From the NCBI GenBank assembly GCA_024278415.1, contig JAJRTI010000360.1, positions 1 through 13,135 on the forward strand: 13,135 bases of DNA, written 5' to 3'. The notes beneath the pieces are model-generated. The model saw only the letters and a program-made list of their open reading frames with translations. It was not told the origin of the DNA and did not search any database. The translations under genes were made by a program, and so were the position numbers. Below, piece after piece: positions 1 through 7,857 of this stretch (the stretch's first letter is position 1; the number at the start of each line of letters is the position of its first letter). The stretch is from Planctomycetota bacterium. Lineage in GTDB: Bacteria; Planctomycetota; Brocadiia; JAJRTI01.

Positions 1-2331
1 CACGTATGGCTGCATGCTGCCGCGCTTGTTGCTGGCGACGAAGACCGCGCCGGCCTGGCCGGAGAGAAACTCGCGTAGGCCGTCGAACGGCCGGCCGTGG
101 TGCGGCGCTTGGATCGTATCCGCGCGGATGCTGGCCGCGTTTTGTCTTGCCAAAGCCCACGCGGCTGCGCTGGCGTCGCCGGTGAGGAGCAGACGGCGGC
201 CCTTGGACTCGATCATGAGCACGAGTGATCGGTCGTTGCTCGATAGGAGCGGCGTGGCGCCGCCGCTCCGCGGCGGGCCGAGCACGCGGATGGTGGCCGC
301 GTCGGTCAGCCCGAGTGTGTCGTTCGCGCCGGCCGAGCAGACGCGAATCTTGCGCGGGGCCGCCCACTCCGCAAGCGTTCGGCCGAACTCGCTTCTGAGC
401 AGCAGATCCGAAACGACAATGCGTCCGATGCGAACGCGGGCCGCAAGGCCATCGAGCCCGTTGCAGTGGTCCGCATCGGCGTGCGAGAGCACGAGCATGT
501 CCACGCGCTTGAGGCCCCTGGACCAGAGGAATGGCGCAATAATCGTGCGGCTCACGTCCGCACTAGACCCGGAGCCTGCATCGAAGAGCAGGTTGCGGCC
601 ATCGGGAAACTCGACGAACGTGGCAAGGCCGTGTCCCACGTCGAGGAACGTGGCGCGGGTGTGGGCGGCCTTGTCTGGCGCGGGCCAGAAGAAATAGCCG
701 TTCAGGAGCAGAAGCGCCGCGAGGAGCCAGTGCTTCACGGGCAGCCCTATTCGCTCGCGCATGAGCCACAGGGCGAGCATCGCATAGTACGCGATCAGCC
801 AGCGCGTGGAAGGGCCGACGACGTACGTGCGGGAGCCGAACAGGTGCTCGAACATCTCTACCGCCCAGATGAGTAGGCTGGAGGCGAATCCAATCAAGGG
901 CAGCAACGCGAAACTCAAAAGCCCGCCCGACACGAGCAGGAGCAAGCCCAGCGCGAGCGCCAGCCACACAAGCAGGCCGACGAACACATTGATGAACGAT
1001 GTGCAGGCATTGAACAGGTGGTAGTGATGGGCGGTGAGGGGAAAGGTCGCCAGCCACGCCGCGAGCGACACGGTGAACACACGCATGAGATTGCGCGGGA
1101 GCACGTTCCGCCAGAGCGAGCGCTCGTCGATGGATTGGAGTCTTTCCACGAGGGCCAAGTCTGGAAAGAGGCGCGCCTCGATGGGCTTGGCAAGCACGAC
1201 AATGCCCACGACTCCGGCAAGCGAGAAGTGGAAGCCCGGGTTGAAGAGATCCGCGGAGTTGAGGATGAGCACCACGAGGATGGCCGCGGCAATGCCGCTG
1301 GCCTGGTCCCACACGCGGCCGAACATGGGAGCGGCGAAGAGCACCGTCATCATGGCCACCGCTCGAACGACGGAGGGGCGCCACCCCACGAGCGTGCCAT
1401 ACGCGAATAGAAACACAATTGTGATGAACGATCGGTAGCCCCTCGATACGTGCGCGGCTTGCAACAGGAGCCATAGCACAGCAGCCATGAGCCCGGCGTG
1501 GAGGCCGGAGATCGCAAGGTAGTGTACCGTGCCCGTGCGCTGGAACACGTCGCGCAGGCGCGAAGGCAAGAAGTGCCGGTAGCCCAGCAGCATGCTCGCC
1601 ATGACGCCAAACTCGTCGGAGCCGAGGCCGCGCTGCATGAGCCTGGCAATCCTCGCGCGCAAGCCCATCAGCACGCGGCGGAACGGATTGGCGTCGCTGC
1701 GGCCGATCACGCGCACGTTGGCCGATGAAGGGGAGTAGAGCCGGCCAACGAGGTCCGTGCGTTCCGCGTAGCGATCGTAGTCGAACTCGCCGGGATTGGT
1801 AGGCGGCTCTATGGGCCGAAACGTGCCAAGTTGCTCCACGAGGTCGCCTTCAGCAAGCACGAGGCTGGTGTCGTAGACCGTGGCGCGCACGCGGCCCGCG
1901 ACGGCGGTCCAGCGGCCGCCAGCTTGCACCGCTTCCACGCGCATGACATAGCTCGCCGCGATGGCCGGCGGCTCGGCCTCTGGGGAGAGGATCTGTGGCA
2001 AGGCGACTCGCTTCGCGGCCCGGCGTGGCGCCGGCGGCAGTTCGACCGAGCCGCGCACGCGCACCACTGAACCGCCAGACGTACAGAAGGTCGCGAGGGT
2101 GTCCGGCATATGGCGACGAGCCGTGTGCCACGCGCCGGCCGCAACAACGACGGTCAGCACAATGAGCAGGGAGGCGGCTCGTCTCGGCATCACGCACTGT
2201 GCGACGATAGACACGCAAGCCATTCCCCCCGCGGCCCAGAGCCATGGCGCCACGCCGAGCCTAGAGTACTTGGCGAGAAGTACACCTACGACAAACGCGG
2301 CAGTGATGGGCACTATAGGGCGGTGGCGCAT
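1..2331 (-). CDS. comEC: ComEC/Rec2 family DNA-internalisation channel (3' end beyond window)
   Basis: ComEC is the inner-membrane channel that carries single-stranded DNA into the cytoplasm during natural transformation. The frame is open from ATG 2331 to the left edge (777 codons visible). Hydrophobic segments at the N terminus match the DUF4131 region. The Competence-domain signature GTVHYLAISGLHAG lies at about residues 267-280, and many further membrane helices follow, including AAWLATFPLTAHHY. The C-terminal metallo-beta-lactamase-like part opens with FLDVGHGLATFVEF, then has SHADADH (616-622) and APHHG (742-746). The family is usually about 750-850 residues, so only a short tail is missing. 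No other ATG, GTG or TTG lies between this ATG and the upstream in-frame TAG (2409-2411), which decides the start; no good Shine-Dalgarno is visible. No other competence gene is in the window. Many non-competent bacteria keep comEC, so transformation ability cannot be inferred. Confidence 0.95.
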   Translation of the reverse strand, partial: MRHRPIVPITAAFVVGVLLAKYSRLGVAPWLWAAGGMACVSIVAQCVMPRRAASLLIVLTVVVAAGAWHTARRHMPDTLATFCTSGGSVVRVRGSVELPPAPRRAAKRVALPQILSPEAEPPAIAASYVMRVEAVQAGGRWTAVAGRVRATVYDTSLVLAEGDLVEQLGTFRPIEPPTNPGEFDYDRYAERTDLVGRLYSPSSANVRVIGRSDANPFRRVLMGLRARIARLMQRGLGSDEFGVMASMLLGYRHFLPSRLRDVFQRTGTVHYLAISGLHAGLMAAVLWLLLQAAHVSRGYRSFITIVFLFAYGTLVGWRPSVVRAVAMMTVLFAAPMFGRVWDQASGIAAAILVVLILNSADLFNPGFHFSLAGVVGIVVLAKPIEARLFPDLALVERLQSIDERSLWRNVLPRNLMRVFTVSLAAWLATFPLTAHHYHLFNACTSFINVFVGLLVWLALALGLLLLVSGGLLSFALLPLIGFASSLLIWAVEMFEHLFGSRTYVVGPSTRWLIAYYAMLALWLMRERIGLPVKHWLLAALLLLNGYFFWPAPDKAAHTRATFLDVGHGLATFVEFPDGRNLLFDAGSGSSADVSRTIIAPFLWSRGLKRVDMLVLSHADADHCNGLDGLAARVRIGRIVVSDLLLRSEFGRTLAEWAAPRKIRVCSAGANDTLGLTDAATIRVLGPPRSGGATPLLSSNDRSLVLMIESKGRRLLLTGDASAAAWALARQNAASIRADTIQAPHHGRPFDGLREFLSGQAGAVFVASNKRGSMQPYV

Positions 2332-2406
2332 GTTGACGAGAAGGTCTGGCGAGTGGCGGGCTGCGAATCGGTACAGGCCGCGGAGTTGCGGACGGGTTAG
2401 CCAAGA

Positions 2407-2434
2407 AGACTAGGTATCCGGACGCGAAAGTCAA
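2407..2434 (-). promoter_or_regulatory. possible comEC promoter (weak)
   Basis: On the minus strand TTGACT (2429-2434) could be a -35 box. The best-spaced -10 candidate is the poor TAGTCT at 2407-2412, 16 bp downstream. TACCTA at 2411-2416 is slightly better but only 12 bp away. The same TTGACT hexamer is the -35 of the two strong promoters in this window, which is the main reason to list it. Confidence 0.25.
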
Positions 2435-2517
2435 GGGCCGCTATACCGGAGGTGTTTGCGTTGTAGGCCTGCGTCATGCCGTGGGACCGATCCGGGCCGG
2501 CGTGGCCCCCGTGGGTC

Positions 2518-2532
2518 TGCCCCAAAGGGGCA
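2518..2532. repeat. short hairpin, 6-bp stem, 3-nt loop
   Basis: TGCCCC and GGGGCA flank AAA, a perfect palindrome. It lies just left of the larger 2565-2663 structured element and probably belongs to the same repeat-rich block. It has no T-tract, so it is not an intrinsic terminator. Confidence 0.5.
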
Positions 2533-2564
2533 ACGGCCTGGGCACGAGAATGCGCGAGTCTAAC

Positions 2565-2663
2565 GTTCCCTGAAAGGGAACTGGAAATGCCCGCGGCCCA
2601 TCCCGGTCCCGGATGGGCCGCTCTGCCGGTGGGCCACCCCTGCGTTCCGCATCTCTTTCAGGG
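2565..2663. repeat. structured element with nested stems and an alternative hairpin
   Basis: The outer stem is CCCTGAAAG (2568-2576) with CTTTCAGGG (2655-2663), 9 bp perfect. It continues, after a 6-nt bulge on the right side, as GGAAC (2577-2581) with GTTCC (2644-2648). Inside lies an 11-bp perfect hairpin, GCGGCCCATCC (2593-2603) with its complement at 2611-2621 and a 7-nt loop. A competing hairpin GTTCCC-TGAAA-GGGAAC (2565-2581) shares bases with the outer stem. The element could be an intergenic repeat unit or a structured RNA; strand and function are unknown. Confidence 0.55.
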
Positions 2664-2900
2664 CTGTCGTGTGCGAGGCGGACATCGCCCGCCCATGCGC
2701 GGGGGAGGGAGCGTCCCGCTCGTAGTGGCGACCGCCAGGGCGCCCTCTGCTCCGATGGCGGATCGTCACCCGAGCGGAAGGCCCTCACGGGCCTGCTGCA
2801 AGCGCAACGCAGTCCGGCGGCCAATCCCCCTGCACGCGCTGCCACGCACGCCAGAGGGGCCCCACCCGCAGTGCAACGAGCGGTGCGACAACACAAGCAT

Positions 2901-2915
2901 GACGCGACACTAGTC
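2901..2915 (+). repeat. 15-bp sequence repeated in inverted orientation at 12870-12884
   Basis: GACGCGACACTAGTC matches the reverse complement of 12870-12884 at all 15 positions; the flanks diverge at once. Both copies lie in gene-free, hairpin-rich DNA. A shared dispersed repeat or mobile-element end is possible, but a 15-bp match within 13 kb is not far beyond chance. Confidence 0.4.
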
Positions 2916-3014
2916 TGTGCCGAGCGCATGCGAGTGGGGCGCATGCACCGGGAGTCGGCCCGGCCAGCCCTGCTTGGCGGGTTTGGGGTCGATTTCGCTG
3001 CCTCGGTCCAAATC

Positions 3015-3063
3015 GTTGTCGCAACCCCAATACTTTCGATCCATCCTGGGGCAACAACTTTTT
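3015..3063 (+). terminator. possible rightward terminator with no gene before it
   Basis: GTTGT (3015-3019) pairs with ACAAC (3054-3058) and CCCCA (3025-3029) with TGGGG (3047-3051). An internal loop separates the two stems, a 17-nt apical loop closes them, and TTTTT follows at once (3059-3063). The shape is that of a weak intrinsic terminator on the plus strand. No plus-strand gene lies to its left, so it would end either an unannotated RNA or nothing. Confidence 0.25.
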
Positions 3064-3159
3064 CGACGCACCGCTATCGCCGTAGTACTGCCCGGCTTGC
3101 GATTCGCGCAAATGGCTCTACTGGGAGGTTCCCCATGCTCCCCGTCTGTGCGCACAACA

Positions 3160-4431
3160 CTAGCCGCCGCGGACCACTGGCAACACGTACGGCCCCTCCG
3201 GGATGATTGCAAGTGTCGCGGACGGGCCGTGGCGGCGCAGGGCCTCCTCGATGCCCGCCTCGACTGAAGACAGCGGCTTGACGAATAGATCGGCGAGCGC
3301 GTCCTGTGATAGCCCATCGGTGTACACCCACACGTCCGCGTGGCGCTTGGCCCTGACGAGTTCCTCCAACTGCCACTGGTCCGTGACAAAGTAGTTTGTG
3401 TGTTCGATTCTGTGCATGAAGTCGCCGAGGTCCGTCGTGTTGCGGCACAGTTGGGTGAACTCGGGCCCTCCGACTCCTTGGCGCATGCCGGCCGCGAGGA
3501 TGATTGTGCCGCCCGGCTTCACCGCAGCCAGAGCCGCGGTCATGCCCTTGATCGACTGGTAGAACGTCGTGTCGAGCGGGTAGCCTGCGGAGGTCGTCAC
3601 GACGACGTCGAATGGCTCGTCGATAGGTGCGGCCACGACCTTGCGGCATTGCTCGACGCCGGCCGCGTGCGCTTGCACCAAGTCGCCGGCAAAGATCCCC
3701 ACGATCTCGCGCTTCTCGTTGAGCACCGCGTTGACGATGAAGTCCACGCCCGCCATCTGCGCAATCTCGAGGGCCTCGTCGTGCACCGGGTTGCCGGCGA
3801 TGCACCCCTCGCGAGCCTGAGGCGATTCGAGGAACTTGGGGCTGTGCCACACCTTGACCGTATCGAGCGAGCAGATGCCAGGGCACACGCTCTTGCGCCC
3901 CCCACTGAAGCCGGCCATGAGGTGCGGCTCGATGAGCCCCGTGGCGATCTTGAGGTCCGCGGCGAGGTAGAGCTTATTGACGCGCACGGGCGTGCCGTTC
4001 GCCGTCTCACCCACGTCCCCCTGTTGGTTCGCGTCGCGCGCGTCGTGGCTCACGATGTGATAGCCGCGCACGATGGGCTCGCCGAGCATTTCGATAAGCT
4101 CGTCGTCGGTGGCTGCGCGGTGTATGCCGGTGGCCACGAGGATGGTGACGTCGGACTTGGCGACGCCCGCGGCGTGGAGTTTGCGCAGCAGGGCCGAGAC
4201 GAGGAGTTCGTTCGGCACTGGGCGAGTGATGTCGGAGATGAGAATGCACGCGGTGCGTTTGCCCTGTGCGAGCTGGCGGAGCGGGGCGGCGCCGATCGGG
4301 CGGTCGAGTTGCGCGGCCAGTTGGGCGTCCGGCGCGGCGAGTGGGGGCGCGGAAGTCATGTGCAGCACGGTGGCCGTGTCGGGCACCCGCACCTCCAGTC
4401 CGTCCCGGCCGTAGTGGAGTCTGACGATCAC
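3160..4431 (-). CDS. larA: LarA-type nickel-pincer lactate racemase family protein
   Basis: LarA enzymes interconvert D- and L-lactate, or related 2-hydroxy acids, using a covalently bound nickel-pincer nucleotide. The predicted protein has 423 residues, the usual family length. From the chosen start the signatures fall where expected: SDITRP (66-71, Asp67 and Arg70), GIHR (His104), IEPHLMAGFSGGRK (His170 and the cofactor-linking Lys180), His196 in VWH, YQSIKG (Gln292, Lys295) and Trp353. These match the residues described for the Lactiplantibacillus enzyme, so the cofactor site looks intact. GTG 4431 is chosen because homology begins at VIVRLHYG. The frame stays open upstream to 4551, but that stretch lies inside the preceding gene and reads as unrelated sequence. 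The gene starts 5 bp after the fusion gene's stop and is probably cotranscribed with it. The cofactor genes larB, larC and larE are not in the window. The substrate may differ from lactate, since the family includes other 2-hydroxy-acid racemases and epimerases. Confidence 0.92.
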   Translation of the reverse strand: MIVRLHYGRDGLEVRVPDTATVLHMTSAPPLAAPDAQLAAQLDRPIGAAPLRQLAQGKRTACILISDITRPVPNELLVSALLRKLHAAGVAKSDVTILVATGIHRAATDDELIEMLGEPIVRGYHIVSHDARDANQQGDVGETANGTPVRVNKLYLAADLKIATGLIEPHLMAGFSGGRKSVCPGICSLDTVKVWHSPKFLESPQAREGCIAGNPVHDEALEIAQMAGVDFIVNAVLNEKREIVGIFAGDLVQAHAAGVEQCRKVVAAPIDEPFDVVVTTSAGYPLDTTFYQSIKGMTAALAAVKPGGTIILAAGMRQGVGGPEFTQLCRNTTDLGDFMHRIEHTNYFVTDQWQLEELVRAKRHADVWVYTDGLSQDALADLFVKPLSSVEAGIEEALRRHGPSATLAIIPEGPYVLPVVRGG

Positions 4432-4436
4432 CAGAT

Positions 4437-7400
4437 TCAGTTCCCCGCTTGCACGCTGCGCACGCAGCGGAAGCCGATGGTCACCCGCGCGTCGGACGCC
4501 ATGGCCCCGAAGCGGCAAGGCGTGCGGACGTAGAGGCCATCGACGATACATGAGCCGCCTCGGTGGACCCGGTAGCTCTGTTCAGCCTTGCTGATCTGGG
4601 CCTTGGTTCCGGGGTAGGGCAGGAAGAGATCCTGGGTCCATTCGCTCACGTTGCCGGCCATGTCGAGGCAGCCGTACGGGCTTGCGCCGGCGGGATAGCT
4701 GCCGACTTTCGTGGGACGTTTGACTCCGCCCTCGCGGCTGTTGCACTTGGCCGGGTCGAACTTGTCGCCCCAGGGGTAGACGCGGCCGTCTTGCCCGCGC
4801 GCGGCCAGCTCCCATTCCGCTTCGGTTGGCAGCCGTTTGTTGGCCCACTTGGCGTAGGCTTCGGCGTCCTTGGCGGACACTCGGTACACCGGCAAGTCCG
4901 CCTCGCCCGCGGGGTACATGCCGCCGAGCCAATGGCTGGGTGCGAGCCACTGGGTGGCCTTGATGAATTCGTGGTACTGCTTGTTGGTGACTTCGGTCCG
5001 GTCGATGTAGAACGGCGCCACGACCTTGACGACTTGGGGCGTCTCTTGGAGTAGCAACGTCTTGGCGTAGTCGACAGCGGCCGACCCGTAGAACTCGGCT
5101 GCGGCCTTTTCGATATCCTGCTCCGTGCTGCCGATGACGGCGGTGCCGCCGGGCACGTACACCATGCCCTCAGGGGTTTGTTCGCGTGCGAGCGCGTCCT
5201 CGGCGACCTTCTTGGCCCAGTCGCTCTTGGGGTACTGGGCGGTGATGCGGTCGAAGAGTTGGAGGCCCTCTTGGAGCTTGCCCGTGCCGATGAGGTGGAG
5301 GCCTTGGCCGTAGAGCACGGACGGGAGGAGCTGTGCGGCCTTCTCGCCGGCTTTGGTATTGGGGTAGCTCGACGCGAGCTGTTGCAGTTTGGCCACGTAT
5401 TCGTCGAACGCGCTGGCGGTGAGTTTCTGCGCCTCTTCGAAGATCTTCTGGGCCGCGGCCTCGGCCGCCATGTCGCGGGGAGTCTGGGGCCGCACGAGCT
5501 TGGCGATGGGCGTGAGGTCGTTGGGGCTCGTGGAGTTGGCTGGCTGGAGGCGCTTGGCCCACTCGGTGCGGCCGTAATGGTTGCGCAGGATTTGGCGCTT
5601 CTCCTCGGCTGCGGGCTTGAGGCCCTGCTGGTCCAGCGCCTTGGCCCAGACGTAGAGCAGCTTGGCCACGAACGGCTCCGCCATCTCGATCCACTTGGGC
5701 CGGGTCAGTTCGTTTTCCAGGGGGGCGACGATCTCGTACGCCTTGTCGAATTCTTGGGATTGGAACAGGGCGTCGGCGTACGCGAGGGTGGCCTTGGGGA
5801 TCTGGTCTTGGGCCTTTGTGGCCCACTCGGTGGCATGGTAGTCGGTCGTCACCTTGCGCAGCGCCGCGAGCGCGGCGGGATAGTCCTTGAGCTTCAGGAG
5901 TGCTTCGCTGTGCTCGAAAAGGGCCTTGGCTGCGGCTTCGGCGGCCTTGCGCTCCCAGCGCGTGTCCGGGTTGTTTTTGCGCACCTCGTCGAACTTGTCG
6001 ATGGCCGCGTCGAATTGCGCAGGGTCGGCAAGCTGCGATTGGGCCCACTGGAACATGGCGTCGGGTATGAGCGCCTTAGCGTCGTCGGCCAGTTGCTTGT
6101 CCACGGTTTGGCTCGCCACACGCTTGAGCTGTGCGAGGGCTTCGGCGAAATGCTTCTTCTCAATGAGGTCGTACTTGGCGGCTTGCCAGTGGACTTGCTC
6201 GATCGTGCGCTTGGCCTCTAGGGTTTGCTTCGCATCGGGGTGGCGTTTCACAAAATCCGCGTACTGTGCGGCCGCGGCGTCGTAGTCGTGCACGTCGAGG
6301 CTGGCTTTGGCCGCCTGTTGCGCCTTCGCGAAATCGGCCGCGGTTTGCTCCGCCTGGCGCTTGGCCACCGCACGGTCGTAGAGCACGGTGAGTTCGCTGA
6401 TCTGCTCTTTGGCTTGGCCGACCAGCGGGCTTTCGGGGTGGTCCTTCACAACGCGGCGCGCTAGAATCAGGGCCTGATCGTACTGCTCCTGGTCCGCCAG
6501 CTCTTTGGCGCGCGCGAGCAGCTCCTGGGCCGGGTCGGCCTTGGCCAGAGCGGTGGACTTGGCTGGCGAGGTGAGTTGCGTGGTCTGCTGGGGCAGTGCT
6601 TGGCCAAGCCTGTGTGTGTTCACAAGCCACACGAGGAAGCCCACCATGCCGAGCATGCAGGTCACCAGCAGGAGGGTCGCGAGCACGACAATGGTCTTGA
6701 GGTTGATACGGCTCGGCGGGGCAGTGGCGGCCCTGAGCGCAAAGGCCGAGTCCGTGCCCGCGGGCACGAGGGCCGTGCGATCGGTCGCGGCATGGTGCTG
6801 GCCGCGCTCCACGTCGTCGATCAGGTTTTGACACGACTGATACCGGGCGGCCGGCTGCTTGGCGAGCATGCGCAAGAGCACGGCTTCGAGAGACGTGGAG
6901 ATCGCCGGATTGAGCTTGCGTGGCGGCAGAGGCTCTTGGTACGCATTCGCCGAGAGGTATCCCAGCGCAGAGCTGACCTCAAAGGGATCCTTGCCGGTGA
7001 ACATGCGGTACGCGATCACGCCGAGTGCGTAGATGTCTGACCGCACGTCTGGCGGCCGGCCCGCGATCTGCTCGGGTGCGAGGTATTTTGGCGTGCCCAC
7101 GAGTTCGCCGAAGATGGACACGCCGGACTCGGATGCGGCCGTGGCGAGGTCGAAGAAGGCGACCTTGACGTTCAAGTGGCCGTGGCGGTCTTGGCAGAGG
7201 AAGATGTCTGACGGCTTGAGATCGCCGTGCACGATTTTTCGGCGGTGCGCGGCCCGAAGCCCCTCCGCGATCTGTACGAGCACCGCGCAGGCCTCCTCCA
7301 GCTTCAGAGGCCCGGTGGCGAGCCGGTCTTCCAGACTGACGCCATCGACGAACTCCGTGGCGAAGTAGTGCCGGCCCTTGATCTTGCCCGTCTCGGACAG

Positions 7401-7691
7401 CCCCAGCACGTTGGGGTGGTCCATGAGGTAGTCGTTGGCCGTCTGTTGGTCGTACAGGGCGCGCCGGAACAGGGGGTGCTTGGAGATGATCGGGTGCACG
7501 ATCCGTAACAGCACCGTGTCGCCGGTCTCTGTGTCGATGGCCTTGTAGAGGTTCCCAGAGAATCCCTCTTTCATGAGGGATACGATCTTGTACTTCCCGA
7601 ACTGATCCTTGGTGGACGGCGCGGGGGTATCGTTTTCACTCGCCACTTCCATAGCCCTCAGATCGTTAGTGGTTGCTAATGTGAGAGTCAC
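4437..7691 (-). CDS. kinase-like / TM / TPR / FGE-sulfatase-like fusion protein, probable pseudokinase
   Basis: 1084 residues. Residues about 34-296 have the Hanks Ser/Thr kinase fold: a degenerate glycine loop (LMKEGFSGNLYKA), HGDLKPSD (155-162), GTPKYLAPEQ (199-208) and SDIYALGV (218-225). The beta3 VAIK position reads VLLR (Arg63), the helix-C Glu position appears to be Gln83, the DFG position reads AFFDLA (178-183), and the Asn after HGDLKPS is Asp162. Asp157 of the catalytic loop remains. A single transmembrane helix follows at about 333-357. Residues about 385-815 carry roughly nine helical TPR-like repeats of about 40-45 residues. The FGE-sulfatase domain (about 841-1084) has RLPTEAEWE (953-961), GNVSEW (1013-1018), RGGS (1044-1047) and GFRCVR (1073-1078), but valines replace the two catalytic cysteines of true formylglycine enzymes. 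The kinase part should be cytoplasmic, the rest periplasmic. The start is GTG 7691; ATG 7652 is an alternative that keeps all domains. Function unknown, perhaps a scaffold or envelope sensor. Confidence 0.93.
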   Translation of the reverse strand: MTLTLATTNDLRAMEVASENDTPAPSTKDQFGKYKIVSLMKEGFSGNLYKAIDTETGDTVLLRIVHPIISKHPLFRRALYDQQTANDYLMDHPNVLGLSETGKIKGRHYFATEFVDGVSLEDRLATGPLKLEEACAVLVQIAEGLRAAHRRKIVHGDLKPSDIFLCQDRHGHLNVKVAFFDLATAASESGVSIFGELVGTPKYLAPEQIAGRPPDVRSDIYALGVIAYRMFTGKDPFEVSSALGYLSANAYQEPLPPRKLNPAISTSLEAVLLRMLAKQPAARYQSCQNLIDDVERGQHHAATDRTALVPAGTDSAFALRAATAPPSRINLKTIVVLATLLLVTCMLGMVGFLVWLVNTHRLGQALPQQTTQLTSPAKSTALAKADPAQELLARAKELADQEQYDQALILARRVVKDHPESPLVGQAKEQISELTVLYDRAVAKRQAEQTAADFAKAQQAAKASLDVHDYDAAAAQYADFVKRHPDAKQTLEAKRTIEQVHWQAAKYDLIEKKHFAEALAQLKRVASQTVDKQLADDAKALIPDAMFQWAQSQLADPAQFDAAIDKFDEVRKNNPDTRWERKAAEAAAKALFEHSEALLKLKDYPAALAALRKVTTDYHATEWATKAQDQIPKATLAYADALFQSQEFDKAYEIVAPLENELTRPKWIEMAEPFVAKLLYVWAKALDQQGLKPAAEEKRQILRNHYGRTEWAKRLQPANSTSPNDLTPIAKLVRPQTPRDMAAEAAAQKIFEEAQKLTASAFDEYVAKLQQLASSYPNTKAGEKAAQLLPSVLYGQGLHLIGTGKLQEGLQLFDRITAQYPKSDWAKKVAEDALAREQTPEGMVYVPGGTAVIGSTEQDIEKAAAEFYGSAAVDYAKTLLLQETPQVVKVVAPFYIDRTEVTNKQYHEFIKATQWLAPSHWLGGMYPAGEADLPVYRVSAKDAEAYAKWANKRLPTEAEWELAARGQDGRVYPWGDKFDPAKCNSREGGVKRPTKVGSYPAGASPYGCLDMAGNVSEWTQDLFLPYPGTKAQISKAEQSYRVHRGGSCIVDGLYVRTPCRFGAMASDARVTIGFRCVRSVQAGN

Positions 7692-7714
7692 GACGGCAGC
7701 CGTGGAGCATGGTG

Positions 7715-7743
7715 ATTTTAGGTCATGCCCGGCGTGAAGTCAA
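7715..7743 (-). promoter_or_regulatory. strong promoter for the fusion gene-larA unit
   Basis: On the minus strand -35 TTGACT (7738-7743) and -10 TAAAAT (7715-7720) are separated by exactly 17 bp (7721-7737). Each box differs from the sigma70 consensus at one base. Transcription should begin near 7708, leaving about 17 nt before GTG 7691 or about 56 nt before ATG 7652. Confidence 0.75.
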
Positions 7744-7762
7744 GGAGTGCAGCCCGCCGCCC

Positions 7763-7790
7763 TTGCTACGCCGGCCCGGCCGATTATAGT
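7763..7790 (+). promoter_or_regulatory. possible second rightward promoter
   Basis: -35 TTGCTA (7763-7768) and -10 TATAGT (7785-7790) are 16 bp apart. A transcript starting near 7797 would run through the palindrome at 7807-7816 and the folded element at 7858-8017 before reaching rsmD. The -10 is good and the -35 moderate. Confidence 0.35.
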
Positions 7791-7857
7791 GCCCTACGAA
7801 CCATGCCGAAGCTTCGTTACAACATGGCCGAGGGGGCGGACGGACTGGCATCATGCA

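Larger units (their letters stand above)
2332..3159. other. 828-bp gene-free region with inverted repeats
   Basis: I can support no gene here. The open frames on both strands are low-complexity translations rich in Arg, Ala, Pro and Gly, with no recognisable domain, as expected from random GC-rich DNA. The left half is dense in short perfect palindromes (2518-2532, 2565-2581, 2593-2621), a 15-bp sequence found again near the right edge of the window (2901-2915), and a direct repeat GCGCATGC at 2924-2931 and 2939-2946. The right half contains a terminator-like structure facing right (3015-3063). No intrinsic terminator for larA is evident on the minus strand. Confidence 0.6.

Noticed and set aside
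2332..3159. RNase P RNA, tmRNA or SRP RNA in the folded gap
   Set aside because: None of the conserved core sequences of these RNAs could be found on either strand.
2474..3206. Overlapping open frames on both strands in the comEC-larA gap
   Set aside because: They are Arg/Ala/Pro-rich with no domain and no ribosome site, and they cross palindromic repeats; GC-rich DNA produces such frames by chance.
3340..4533. Plus-strand open frame of 397 codons opposite larA
   Set aside because: It is antisense to all conserved LarA motifs, and its translation is low-complexity with many His, Arg and Val.
4432..4551. Upstream extension of larA into the fusion gene
   Set aside because: The extra 40 residues are Arg/Pro/His-rich antisense-like sequence overlapping the FGE domain code; family homology begins at GTG 4431.
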